Below, piece by piece: positions 45,430-56,361 of a stretch of 64,000 nucleotides of DNA (its first letter is position 1; each line of letters starts with the position of its first letter). Position numbers and translations under genes: made by a program. The notes below the pieces were generated by a model. The model saw only the letters and a list, made by a program, of their open reading frames with translations. It made no database searches and was not told where the DNA came from. Source of the stretch: Brachypterus glaber (taxonomy: Eukaryota > Arthropoda > Insecta > Coleoptera > Kateretidae). The stretch is taken from assembly GCA_958510825.1 (NCBI GenBank), contig OY294049.1, positions 7,998,001-8,062,000 of the forward strand. Reading direction: 5' to 3'.

Positions 45430-46470
45430 TTTCCTTCAAAGTTTGTGAATTCTTTGTGCCAATAGGACACATTTTAAGCAGCATATCCAGATGCGCAACG
45501 CGAATAAACCTAAAAAACTCAATATTTGAGCCCTTAGGAACACTAAAAAAATAATTTTATACGCCAGTTCCGATGAGAACATTTTTAAAATGGGCCCCAA
45601 AATAGGAGATGTTATAAACAGCATTTAAGCTCGAAATACAAAGTCTGTAGAAAAAAAAAACAATTTAAGGGTTATTTATACCCTGTATTTGTTATTTGTG
45701 AATATTCACTCAAATCGTCCGTTACGTAACATTTTCCTAGACCCCCTTTCTCCCCCTGTCACAAACTGTCACATTTTCTGGGACCCTCTCCCCCATAGGC
45801 GCGTTACGTAATATATGGACAGCCCCTCACTTGATATCTGATGTCATTAAAGTTTTGCGAATATTGTATTGCCATATAGGGTTGGCACACTATTACAAAA
45901 CAGCATCCATTTGGTATTTTTTAAATTTTTCCTTAATAAAATAGCACCACATAATGCTTTTATTACCATAGTTTTGAGAACAACTTGGTGTTTCTCCATT
46001 TTTCCATCCCGTGAGTAGCTTCACGTAATAATTGAATGATCCTAAATACTTTTTGATGCAGAATTTAATGAAAATGTATTTAAGATAACATCATTTTGTA
46101 AACGAAATAAAAAATCACATATAATAAAGGTAAAAACTAGCAAATAACAGAGTTTTATAATATGATCCATATTAGGACCAGTTACCCTATAATTCAGATT
46201 CTCAGGAATTACGTTTAGTATTAAAATTTATAAATTAAGTTATAAATAACAAATATAGGGTATAAATAACCCTTAAATTGTTTTTTTTCTACAGACTTTA
46301 AATGCTGCTTATAGCATCTCCCATTTCAGGGCCCATTCTAAAAATTTTCCCATCGGAACTCGCGTATAAAATTATTTCTTTAGTATTCATTCCTAAGGGC
46401 TCAAATAATAAGTTTTTTAGGTTTATTCGCGTTGTGCATCTGGGCAGATTTGCGCGATTATTAACATAGC
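45430..46470. mobile_element. Long-arm inverted-repeat element, about 1.0 kb
   Basis: The left arm (45450-45700: GCATATCCAGATGCGCAACG, CTCAATATTTGAGCCCTTAG, AACAATTTAAGGGTTATTTA) is mirrored at 46245-46450. Between the arms lies the right end of a Harbinger-like element (ATATATGGACAGCCCCT near 45815) and the segment repeated at 47.1 kb. The exact ends are unclear. Confidence 0.55.
45883..46013 (+). repeat. Direct repeat, first copy (second at 47137-47257)
   Basis: AGGGTTGGCACACTATTACA through TGGTGTTTCTCCATT recurs almost unchanged 1.25 kb downstream, where the copy runs into an assembly gap. Confidence 0.8.
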
Positions 46471-47136
46471 TCTTTCTACGACTACTTTATAAAGTAGTCG
46501 ACATAATGTAGTCGTAGAAAAATAATTATCTACACCAATGAATTTCACCTATAAATAGACTTTGGGCAGTAAAGTTGCAAAAAAAATTTTTTGTTTTTTT
46601 TTTATACATACTAAAGTAAGAAAATGGAAATAACCCGCATCCGTAACACAATTGTGCATTTTCACTGATTGACGGCACGAGCCAATACAAAATGTGTAAA
46701 AATTTTAACTTATGTATGTTCATAAGTAAAGATACGTATTTGTCTAAGACGACACTCCCAAGCAACAAGGATGTAACTCAAGTTAGACCCATTTTGAGTT
46801 ATACTCATAGGTAAACTCCTTGAAAAAAGACACACATGGTGGTACTACTCAGGTTTCTCCACAGTCCACTTTAAGCATAAGTTTACTTAAAATCACTAAA
46901 GTAAGAAATTTTAAACTTGAATATTATCAGAAACAAACAGTAAATAAACAATAAATACTTAAACAGTTAAATAGAGAATTTTATAAGCTTTTAAATGATG
47001 TATCACATGACTTCCTTTTCCACTTCAATCATTTACCCACCCTTAAATAACAAAAAAAAATATTTTAGAAATTTAGCTGTCGTGAAAAATGACAATATAT
47101 GAGTTACGGCTTTGTTGATTGGGGGTATCGATATAG
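46471..47136. other. Intergenic stretch, no gene seen
   Basis: A small hairpin (TCTACGACTACTTTATAAAG and GTAGTCGTAGA at 46475-46518) is present. The minus-strand frame at 46526-46768 is not recognised. Confidence 0.35.
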
Positions 47137-47257
47137 GGTTGGCACACTATTACAAAACAGCATCCTTTTGGTATTTTTTAAATTTTTCCTTAATAAAATA
47201 GCACCACATAATGCTTTTATTACCATAGTTTTGAGAACAACTTGGTGTTTCTCCATT
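47137..47257 (+). repeat. Direct repeat, second copy, truncated by a gap
   Basis: It matches 45883-46003 at nearly every base up to CTCCATT, where the N run starts. Either a real duplication or a misassembly could explain it. Confidence 0.75.
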
Positions 47258-47457
47258 NNNNNNNNNNNNNNNNNNNNNNNNNNNNNNNNNNNNNNNNNNN
47301 NNNNNNNNNNNNNNNNNNNNNNNNNNNNNNNNNNNNNNNNNNNNNNNNNNNNNNNNNNNNNNNNNNNNNNNNNNNNNNNNNNNNNNNNNNNNNNNNNNNN
47401 NNNNNNNNNNNNNNNNNNNNNNNNNNNNNNNNNNNNNNNNNNNNNNNNNNNNNNNNN
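47258..47457. other. Assembly gap (200 N)
   Basis: Two hundred unknown bases follow a near-identical repeat, so local order should be treated with care. Confidence 0.98.
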
Positions 47458-48709
47458 ATTTGCACCAAATAATTTAACTTGTTTTCAATCCAACATTAAA
47501 AAAATAAGGTAAGTGACTGGAGCGCTAGCATAATCTGCTACTTCACTTAGAATCATAAATTCAGGCAAAAACCAATAAACGAGCCAATAAATTTCTGATT
47601 TCATGCAAAAACCGAAAAATAAAAAAAAAACTAAAAAAAAAAAGTATGAAAAAATTTATAATATGGAAAGTTAGGCATTATATTATATGACCCAGTTTTA
47701 GGATTTTTTAATTTGTTTTTGAGATTACGCTGTACAAGTTTTCTGATAATATCTCAAAATTGGATAACATGGATTTATCGGTTTTTGCATGTTTGCTCCA
47801 CAGTTAATTTTAAGGCCTTGTAATCAGTGAAATAAAGTTATTTTGCTTAATAATGATACCATATGCTAAAAAGAAAGCATTAAATACAAAACATTATTTT
47901 CTCAATAATTTTTTACAATATTTCTGTTTGATCTTAAACTTTAAATTTCGTTTTGCGACTTAAACCGTTTTTCACCTGTAATCTTTACATACAATAAAAA
48001 AGTGTAATAAACCAAATTAAAAACTGGGTGTCAAATTAACATCTTCATGATGAAATTAAGACTTATAGCGCCCCGAGACCACCTGTCATAATTTGGGATG
48101 TTACAATTAACTTGGTGGTTTTGAAACTTTATAAAATATTAGCCAGCTGCGAAAGTTTGAATGCAAATGTTTACCCCAAAAGCACTAATGAAAACAATAA
48201 AGCATATATTTCATACTAATTCATAAAATTAATCATTGAAAATTAAATCATTAACAAAATGAAAGAAAAAGTCGATATTTTTTATATGTAGCACCTGCAA
48301 TAATTGGTGCTATTAAGTCATAAAAAGTTTTACGATTTTTTTATTTTGTGCAATAGTGCCGAATGTTATCACTTATACTTTATTTTCTTCATCGGCTTAT
48401 CTGAAACTTCAGCCACCAGTGTTGAAATTTACAATATATATTGGCTTAAATCACCTGCATTACGATTTTCGGAAGTTATTTTGTATAAGGTATTTCAATT
48501 AAATATTTTTTAAATTTTATTGGATTTTGAAAATAAACAGAAGTTTTTATTTTTCGGAATTTAGCTTTTAGTATATGCTTTACTGTATAGCTGCTATAAT
48601 TTAAAGTACATGACCAGTAGAAAATTTTCCATTTTTTTTCGAATTTTAACGAAGATAGTTTAAGTTAAGTAGTCTAATCAAAGACCAAACACATTGCAAT
48701 ATTGTATTG
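47458..48709. other. Intergenic stretch, no gene seen
   Basis: AT-rich sequence; the 69-codon frame at 48304 is not recognised and starts at a non-ATG codon. Confidence 0.35.
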
Positions 48710-48713
48710 TTAA

Positions 48714-48847
48714 GGGCATATCCACAGGCTCGCACAACATGTATAGTACATAAGAATGCGATAGCGTGATTGGCTTACAAGATACAAGCCAATCACGGCA
48801 TCGCATTCTTATGTACTAGGCTTGTTATGCGAGCCTGTGGATATGCC
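48714..48847. mobile_element. TTAA-flanked foldback MITE, 134 bp
   Basis: TTAA at 48710-48713 and 48848-48851 flank GGGCATATCCACAGGCTCGC and its inverse GCGAGCCTGTGGATATGCC. The inner arms ACATAAGAATGCGAT and inverse are perfect. The TTAA target fits the piggyBac type. Confidence 0.8.
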
Positions 48848-49214
48848 TTAAAATTAATTTTAACACTAAAACCCAAAATATGTATTTAAATAGATATTTT
48901 TTGTAGCATATTTACTGTTTTAAAAACAACTACACGGATAGAACACTATCTTAATTAATAGCCTAATTAGGTTATAGAATACCACAATAAATAGTTGTAT
49001 ATGTTCCAACCCCTATATATTGCATAGAATACAACAACAAACAAGTAAACGCGTTCGGTGTTTACAATCGAGTGCAGTTGTTAGATTTACAACAACAAAT
49101 TTTAGGCATTTTATTTTAAATTCACATATTACATGTATGTGCACATAAAAACTACATATGCTTATCGTTAGGTATACTTGGAAATTTCAGCCCAAAATGC
49201 CTAATTTCAAAATT

Positions 49215-49447
49215 ACTAACGTCTACGTCCCACATTCAACTCGGTCTTTCACGCTGTTGCCAAATTGTGCAATTTAATTTATCTTTGGTTTTTGGTTGTT
49301 TTGGTGTTTTTTTTGCATTGGTTTTTGGTTGTTTTTGTGTTTTATGCAAAAAAAAACACCAAAACAACAAAAACCAAAGATTTAATATATCTGCACAATT
49401 TGTCAAGAGTGCGAAAGACCGAGTTGCATTTGGGACGTAGACGCTAG
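49215..49447. mobile_element. Foldback MITE, about 233 bp
   Basis: ACTAACGTCTACGTCCCA and AACTCGGTCTTTC at the left are mirrored by GAAAGACCGAGTT and TGGGACGTAGACGCTAGT. The centre is made of TTTTTGGTTGTTTTGGTG repeats. Confidence 0.7.
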
Positions 49448-49567
49448 TTTTCAAAGTTTTGATAAAATCAGCTGATTTTCGCCATCTTTATTAATCATCC
49501 TTCATAAAATACCGGCACTATAGTACATCAATGTTAAATTAAATACTATGAGGTTTTTTAGTACGTA

Positions 49568-50565
49568 TACACGGTGTATTTGAAATGGGGTCGGAAATTT
49601 TAACTGATGATTCTACATCATAAAATATGACAAAAAGTTCCTATAAACATATGTCTAAAAATGCGTCATAAGGGAGCTACGCCCCTTTGAAAGTGGCTAA
49701 AAAAATCGGTTTTTATTTAATAACTCAGGAACCCTTTGAGATATATCAACGAGGTTTTGCACGTCAACTAATCCTACCAAGTCCCGTTTTTATGTGTTAT
49801 TTTCATCTACTTATTTCAACCAGGGGTGAAACGGGGGGGGGGCTTATCAGTTTTTTGTCCCAAACTTTTTTCTGTGTAACTTTTTTGCAATTTTATTTTT
49901 GAAATATGATTCCTTAGGTCAAAATACATAAAAAAAGTACTATTGTTGTAATACTGTAGGATTAACCGTTTTCGAGAAAAAATCATTTGAAGGTGAAATT
50001 CCACGGTTCGAGAACGAAAAATTAAATACTAAAATGTTGAAAACCAAAATTTTAATGATGCAATGTTATTCTACATCAAAAACTAAGAAAAAAAGTTTCC
50101 ATACATGTAGGTCGAAAAAACGATTTTAAAGCTACCATAGCGCTTTAAAAATGGTGCATATTTAGGAGACCATAGCTCCATTAGGATTGATTTTTGGAAG
50201 TACCTGTATATGAGGTTTTTTTCTTAGTTCAAAAATAAAATTGCCAAAAAGTTACACAGAAAAAAGTTTGGGACAAAAAACTGATAAGCCCTCCACGTTT
50301 CGCACACCCCTGGTTGAAATAAGTACATGAAAATAACACATAAAAACGGGCCTTGGTAGGATTAGTTGATGTGCAAAACCTCGTTGATATATCTCAAAGG
50401 GTTCCTGAGTTATTAAATAAAAACCGATTTTTTTAGCCACTTTCAAAGGGGCGTAGCTCCCTTATGACGCATTTTTAGACATATGTTTATAGGAACTTTT
50501 TGTCATATTTTATGATGTAGAATCATCAGTTAAAATTTCCGACCCTATTTCAAATACACCGTGTA
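49568..50565. mobile_element. Long-arm TIR element, 998 bp, TA duplication
   Basis: TACACGGTGTATTTGAAAT and ATTTCAAATACACCGTGTA are exact inverse ends flanked by TA. Arms of about 340 bp are over 90% alike by eye. Frames on the two strands (49687-49902 and 50252-50446) give nearly the same peptide because they read the two arms, so they are not genes. A related degraded arm is near 24.5 kb. Confidence 0.85.
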
Positions 50566-51361
50566 TAGTTTGATTGTATTTAATATAACGTTATAATGTT
50601 TTAGAATAATTGTAAAAATTGTATTCTATACACTCATCTTGTAAAATCAATAAGAAATTATTTTAATTTAAAAAAATTGCCTTTTAAAATATTAAAAGTA
50701 AAAACTTTACGTTTTAGTTATGAATAATATTAATTTAAAAAAATTATTTTCACACCAAAACTTTAAAATAAAAGTATTGTCCCATACTTTCTTCTTATTT
50801 TAATTTTTCTTAATAAAATTATAATATTTCCCTTCATGTTTTTAAAAAATATCAATATATTAAAAGAATTTTTTTAAAAATAACCAGTTTTTGTATTCAA
50901 ATCATTTAAGTTTACAAATGATTTAAAAGGTAACATTTTTCAAATTACAATGTTATAAAATTAAAAAATATCTTTCTGAACTAACAAAAAACACTGTCGG
51001 AGCAAAAAAATATTGGTTTCCTTTTAAATCATATGACTTTTGTTTGATTTTACAACGATTTTTCTCTCAGTGTACCTAAAAGTTGACACAACAGTGTACT
51101 TAATGTGCCACACTACCGTGTTTTTCGCAGAATTTCACTATAATTTAACGAAAGTATTTTGTACAAATAACAGAATCATCTTTTAATTTAATGAAGACGT
51201 AATTTAAGTGAATAATAAATATTTTATATAATTATAATTATATACCTATAAATTATAATTATTTTCCTTTTATCATTTCATATTAAATATACAATATTTA
51301 CTAATTAAAATCTTTTATTCTTATACAGGGGTGCTCCCATGAGGGGTAGTAGGGTTTGGAC
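50566..51361. other. Intergenic stretch, no gene seen
   Basis: Very AT-rich with no supported features. Confidence 0.4.
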
Positions 51362-51426
51362 TTTTAGAAGCCTATTAAAAAAAAAGAATAAAGATATTTG
51401 AAATCCGCTTTTTTTTTGGTTAGAGG

Positions 51427-51749
51427 CAGGGCCGTAACTAGGGGGGGAGGGGGTGTTAAGCCCCCCCTGGCCTTGGTTTGAGCCACCCCTGGCGTTTTCG
51501 CCCCCCCCCCTGGTAACTTTTAAGTCACCTACCTTTGGACTCCAATTTTTTTGTTGCAGGGTAATTTTTGGGGCGCCAGGTTTGGTAGAAACCGTCAAAG
51601 ACAACAAAGCTTTTTTTCATGAAGGTATTTCTTTGGACGCCAATTTTTTGTATGGGAGCCAAGTTTTGGTTGAAACCGGACAAAGTTTTTTTTTGATGGT
51701 GTCACCCTTGGGCTAAGCCCCTCCTAGCTTTTTTCTGGTTACGGCCCTG
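51427..51749. mobile_element. hAT-like MITE, 323 bp, near-perfect 8-bp duplication
   Basis: CAGGGCCGTAAC and GTTACGGCCCTG are exact inverse ends. GTTAGAGG before and GTTAGAGC after match at 7 of 8 positions. The interior shares GGTAGAAACCGTC and TTTGG(G/A)CGCC blocks with 8706-9012. The 8-bp duplication supports hAT. Confidence 0.75.
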
Positions 51750-51761
51750 GTTAGAGCCTTA

Positions 51762-53153
51762 CACTGAGAATTCGTTATCGTAGTATACTCGGCGCATTAT
51801 CTATCTGAGTAACAAATTGGATCAAGGAAGCTATGATTAGTGGTTTAAAAATGACTTTTAGTAATATTTTTGTAGCCCATTGTGCTTTTGATAATTTTTA
51901 ACATTTAGGTTAAATTGACTGCCATTTTACGTCTTACAAATAATAACAAAATCTGTTTAAAAAGTAAAACTTTGTTCAAAATTATAATAAAAGTAAGTTT
52001 TTATTCATAAAGTGCTATTATAAACTTAAATTTAACATTACCTGAATAAAATTACGGACCAGTATTATTTTAACCAACAAATTCTCTGTTATAGTGTTTA
52101 CTTCAAAAATTTACAGAGCACTGCATTATATTACTTCATTTAAACAAAATGTTTATAGATTGATGCTTTAGTTTTCTTTTTATGCACTTTTCTTGTTATT
52201 TCTTCTTGCTAAAGCAAATTATTTAGATTTTTTTATAAATGTCAAAATAATGTCTTGATTGACAATAAATTTTAAACAAGATGAAAACCTTACATAAGGA
52301 ACTAAATATATTCTGCCAACCAAATAACAAGAAACAAATGACCATCAACTCAGATAGATAATGCGCGGAGTTTAAATACTAAATTTTTTTGCCTATTTGG
52401 AACTCCAGGCAACATTAAATGTAAATTTCAGGAAGTCGTATCTCAATTTTTTTCGATTTTGAGATTTTGGATTTAAACGCTTTATATTATTAATTTACAT
52501 CTAAAAAATAAGTTTCCCCTGCTATTTTTTTTTAAATAACAAAAATATAAGCAAAATAGTAACGTCGTATCTTAGATGATTACAGATTAATAAATTTTAA
52601 AACCTCGTATCTCTTAAATCTAGTTAACTGACTTGGAACGCATCTTTTGCATATATATTTTGTTCTATGAATCCACCGATCAGCTGATCGGTGTTTGAAT
52701 CAACCTTGGCAAAATGACAGTTTGAATAACACTGCGCATGCGATGCAAGAGGTGCGTTCCGCTAATAATGTTTCAAAGCTCGTGTCTTGAAAAAAAATTA
52801 TTAATTTTGAGCATCAAAATGTCGTATCTATAAACATTAGGTTTTTATTTGTATTTATTTATTTTATACACAATAAAATGACTTAAGGTAAGTTAATCAT
52901 TAAAAATGTATTAAGTTTATATTAAAAAAGTACATTTTTAACCTATGAATAATGCGAAAAAGAGTTATTCTCATTCCTGTAAAGTTGTCTTTTTTGAGAT
53001 ACGACGTCCTGAAATTTACAAGACGAATTTGTTATTAACTATAAGTAAAACATAACAGAATAACGTTATTTTTTACTGTAACAACTTGTAATTAATAACA
53101 AATGTTGCCTGGAGTTCCAAATAGGCACAAACTACGGTAACTAATTCTCAGTG
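51762..53153. mobile_element. TIR element, 1.39 kb, TA duplication, with a nested foldback
   Basis: CACTGAGAATT and AATTCTCAGTG are inverse ends with TA on both sides. GCGCATTATCTATCTGAG near 51795 is mirrored near 52365. No transposase frame is present; a solo end is near 45115. Confidence 0.7.
52391..53126. mobile_element. Foldback element nested in the previous one, 736 bp
   Basis: GCCTATTTGGAACTCCAGGC and its exact inverse GCCTGGAGTTCCAAATAGGC bound it. The arms continue with AACATT and an AAATTTCAGGA(A/C)GTCGTATC block. Confidence 0.75.
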
Positions 53154-53369
53154 TATTAATACAGAACCAATCTACCGCAAAAAAGAAATTAATTAGACCT
53201 AAATTATTTTTTTTACTACAACTATAAACAAAAAACCCACCGTGCGCTATATCTCAAAAAAAAAACGAGCTGATCGAGAAAAACGGAAAAAGGTTTCGAA
53301 ATCAGTGCACCAAATGTAGCCAGACGCAACTAAAATCGCCCAGGCAAATAAAAAAAAACTTTTATCCAA

Positions 53370-53692
53370 TACATACAGATAATGAGACAATTGTCAGCTT
53401 TATTTTAAATAGATAAACTCAATAATAACCCCCGCGTGGCTTTTACTTTATTGAGTGGGTAATTATTTATTTTACCCACTCAACTGTCACTTGTCAAATT
53501 ATTTTCTTGTAAATGTCATTAAAAATTTTAATAAAAATATGAATTCCTAAGCAATTTATTGGATAAAACCTTGTATGGCACTCATGGGTAAACCGATATT
53601 GCCCTCTCGAAAATTAACCTGCTTGGCTGACGCCTCGCAGGTTAATTTTCTCATGGGCAATATCTTACTTTACCCACTAGTACCATAAATAA
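53370..53692 (+). mobile_element. Dispersed repeat, partner of 18226-18520
   Basis: AATAATAACCCCCGCGTGGC, ACTCAACTGTCACTTGTC and ATGGCACTCATGGGTAAACC match the 18-kb copy in inverse orientation. This copy also has a hairpin (GAAAATTAACCTGCTTGGC and inverse) between GCCCTC and GGGCAA. Confidence 0.7.
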
Positions 53693-54472
53693 CTATTTTT
53701 GTAGAGAAGTGTTATTTTTGCTGGATACAGAAATTATTTTTATGCGTGTATTGCAATACCATGGTCCTAATCCGTTCACTTTACTTTCAAGCCATTAAAT
53801 ATTCGATCTTAGTTTATTTATGTGCTTTTTGCAATTCCGTGCATGGTCCATTAATCGACTTTTTTTATGTAAGTGTGATGATTGGAGATTAACATTTCCT
53901 TTAAGTAATTTACGTAATTTACGTAATTTACTGTCAGATCTAGATGATTTTATAATAAACTTGCCCTCGTTAACCGTTCGAAGAAGGTTCTCAGCTTTTG
54001 GAAATGGCATTTGTTTTAAAATTTTTGTAATATTAATTTAATTAAAATATGGTTCATAGATACAACCCTATAAAATAAAATCTAATGAAAATACTTTGGT
54101 TTACTACGAACTTTCATCAGATTTCATGTGGTATATCTGGAAATTCAGTTCTGCTGATGAAAACCATGGCACCAGAATTTTAAAGGAAACTTTAACATTT
54201 TGCCGAATTTTTGTAATGTAATATTTTGAAAACGCTGATATTGACAAAGTGACATCTGCCCTTAGAGAACCAAGCCACATAATTATAAAGTACCTAATAT
54301 TGTTATTTTAAAACATGATTTTAGGATAAGGTGGGTGAGCCAATTCCTGCCATGTGCCTAATATTGCCACCCCCTCTTAAACTTGTTAGTTCATCTTTTG
54401 TGTCATAGATGTTACTGCCAGTATATCTGTTATATCTAAAAGATGTCTGTAAATATTTGTATTTAGTTGGTA

Positions 54473-54589
54473 ATGGCGTACACAAAAACGCAGCTCGTGT
54501 TCTTCCACTACAAAAACTTTAAAATTAAAATGTTGCTGATTGTCGTAAGCTTGGTAGCATCGATTATTGCAGGGCAAGAACGTAATAAG
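54473..54589 (+). CDS. Candidate first coding exon of a small secreted peptide
   Basis: An ATG at 54530 starts MLLIVVSLVASIIAGQE, a textbook-like signal peptide (hydrophobic core, small residues before a likely cut after AG). An in-frame upstream ATG at 54473 would add 19 residues. The frame reaches AAG|GTAGGC at 54589/54590, a plausible donor, in phase 0. An acceptor with a good pyrimidine tract (TTTACTATTATTTCCAG) ends at 56137, and reading continues in frame there. The product is not recognised. The intron would be about 1.55 kb and contain the tRNA-bearing TIR element. The parts seen are the signal-like peptide and the splice-like sites; that they form a gene is inference. Confidence 0.4.
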
Positions 54590-54965
54590 GTAGGCACAAA
54601 CATGCATTTTCTTGATTCATATTGTATTTCACTCAATAAAGGAGCGAAAAGGTATTTTTTTGAAATTGTTGTCTAAGTAGCTGTGTTCCTAATACTGGCA
54701 TGCGAAGTAGTTGACAACAAAAAAATGACAAAAATAAAAAATGACAAGAAAAGAAAGTAACTAAGATATCAGAGAGTTCTGAATCTTTGTTTTACTTTTT
54801 ATTCGAAGATAATCGCCAGGCCGATATAAGATTGTAATCGATACGTATATAACGAATGCGTGGGGCTTACTAGAAACGATAAATTGTTAATTAAGTGCCC
54901 AAATTGTACCTAAAAACACCTGAAACTACTATTGTGCCACAATATTTTCTTATTAGTTTGTTATA

Positions 54966-56101
54966 CAGTGCGTGCATTAAGTCTGGAATCACCCGATTAA
55001 CTTTTTAGTTACAAGTAAAACACAAAAACCCTCGGATAGGTCGATTTTTATTTTTAATTTTGCAAATTATGGTGTAATAAAAGTTATTAAAATTTGCACC
55101 CCCTTGCACCCCCACCCCCCAACTTTTTTTTTTCAAATAGCAACCTACCCCTTGTGACACTTCGTTGGAAAGGTAATTTAATAAGCTTTCCAACGGTGTA
55201 TAATAAAGCCTAATTTGGTAAAGGGCTAATGATAAAATGCACAATTTAGTTTATTATAAAGACATGTAAAGTATAACTTTAGTTCACTATAAATGTTCAA
55301 ATTGATGTCCTTCAGCTCTTTGACAGTGGACAGTAAAAAAACGGGATTAAAATCGATTAAATAGTAAACATAGTGAAGGGGTAAAAGGGCTCTTAAGACA
55401 TTGTATATTGAGTTTATTCCCACTAACAAAAATTAACCATCTTTCCTTTAATTAACAACTAACAAATTTGAGAAGAATAGAAAGGAAGGCATGTCCAATT
55501 AGTTAGTTTTCGAAAGGGAGTCTCGGTAGTTCAGTTGGTAGAGTACCAGGCCGGAAACCTTGGGGACTCTGGTTCGAATCCAGACTGAGACCTGACTTTT
55601 TTTCTAATTTTCTCTTCTGTCCGATATGCCACTAATATTTTCTTTCGTAAACATAAAATTGGTCAATAAAAAGAAAAAAAATTGCATTTTTCAACAGGGT
55701 ATAAAATATTACAATAAGTTTAAAACAACCTTATTTAGATTCTCAGGAAGGTGCCAAGTAGGAAATAGGGCAACAATTACCATATTATGCGTAATATTTC
55801 ACACAAACAATGTTTAAATAAAACATGCGTTTTTTCATAGACCCTTTAACAAATTAGGCTTTATCATACACTGTTGGAAAGCTTATTAAATTACCTTTCC
55901 AATGATGTATCACAAGGGGTAGGTTGCTATTTGAAAAAAAAAAGTTGGGGGGTGAGGGTGCAAGGGGGTGCCAATTTTGATAACTTTTTTTAAACCAAAA
56001 TTTGCAGAATTAAAAATATAAATCGACCTGTCCAAGGATTTTTGTATTTTACTTGTAACTAAAAAGTTATTCGGGTGATTCCAGACTTAATGCACGCACT
56101 G
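54966..56101. mobile_element. TIR element carrying a tRNA-like gene, 1136 bp, TA duplication
   Basis: CAGTGCGTGCATTAAGTCTG and its inverse CAGACTTAATGCACGCACTG (right arm with an extra C near the end) bound it, with TA at 54964-54965 and 56102-56103. Arms of about 250 bp share TCGATTTTTATTTTTAATTT, CAACCTACCCCTTGTGA and GGAAAG.TAATTTAATAAGC blocks. The central 630 bp are unlike the arms and include the tRNA-like sequence. There is no transposase. TA flanks suggest a mariner-type mechanism. Confidence 0.8.
55520..55592 (+). tRNA. tRNA-like gene (anticodon position reads GGA), possibly pseudo
   Basis: All arms fit a class I tRNA: acceptor GTCTCGG/CTGAGAC (one G-T pair), T8, D arm GTTC..GAGT (weak), anticodon stem CCAGG/CCTTG with one C-T mismatch, loop CCGGAAA, a 5-nt variable loop, and a perfect T arm TCTGG-TTCGAAT-CCAGA. 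A box TAGTTCAGTTGG and B box GGTTCGAATCC are good polymerase III promoters, and a T7 run follows at 55596. Odd points: position 33 is C rather than U, and GGA would mean serine although serine tRNAs have a long variable arm. It is therefore probably a mobile or degenerate tRNA derivative or a SINE head. Confidence 0.65.
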
Positions 56102-56137
56102 TATTTTTGTAAGTTTGTTCTTTACTATTATTTCCAG

Positions 56138-56191
56138 TACCCTTGCAATGTTTGGGACATAGGTTCCTACTATTGTCAGTATCTTATTTAA
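56138..56191 (+). CDS. Candidate second coding exon of the small secreted peptide
   Basis: In phase 0 after the acceptor AG at 56136-56137 the frame reads 17 codons with two cysteines (YPC.., YYC..) and ends at TAA 56189-56191. AATAAA at 56249-56254, about 58 bp later, is a suitable poly(A) signal. With exon 1 the mature product would be only about 20 residues, so it may be a short peptide, a decayed gene, or part of a longer one with exons missed. It lies just outside the right end of the TIR element (56101) and inside the outer 18-bp inverted repeat. Confidence 0.35.
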   Translation, partial: YPCNVWDIGSYYCQYLI

Positions 56192-56361
56192 AAAGCAATA
56201 ATATATTTTTTTGAAGCTCCTGCATTTTGTCTATTTTTTACCCATTAGAATAAAGATATGTTTATGTTTAATGTAGTAAAGTTTCAGGTGATTACAAATA
56301 AATTTGAATGCAGCAAAAAATAAAATGTCTTAACATGACAATAATTGGCTCACCCACCTTA

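Larger units (their letters stand above)
51362..53343. mobile_element. Copy of the 5800-6712 element arm, split by two insertions
   Basis: TTTTAGAAGCCTATTAAAAA to GGTTAGAG (51365-51425) continues at about 53157 with ACAGAACCAATC, CTACAACTATAAACAAAAAA and CGAGCTGATCGAGAAAAACG. The uninterrupted order is visible at 6455-6706. The insertions are the elements at 51427-51749 and 51762-53153. Confidence 0.7.
54328..56360. repeat. Outer inverted repeat enclosing the peptide-gene candidate
   Basis: AAGGTGGGTGAGCCAATT at 54328 is mirrored exactly by AATTGGCTCACCCACCTT ending at 56360. The 18-bp ends could mark a transposon of about 2.0 kb, but no target duplication is visible and the right edge is covered by the Harbinger-like insertion at 56362. 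Chance is unlikely for an 18-bp exact match. Confidence 0.5.

Noticed and set aside
49687..50446. Two frames on opposite strands giving nearly the same peptide
   Set aside because: They read the two arms of one long inverted repeat; conservation is due to the palindrome.
53795..54041. 71- and 73-codon frames on opposite strands
   Set aside because: They overlap each other, include a TTACGTAATTTACGTAATTT microrepeat and have no recognisable domain.
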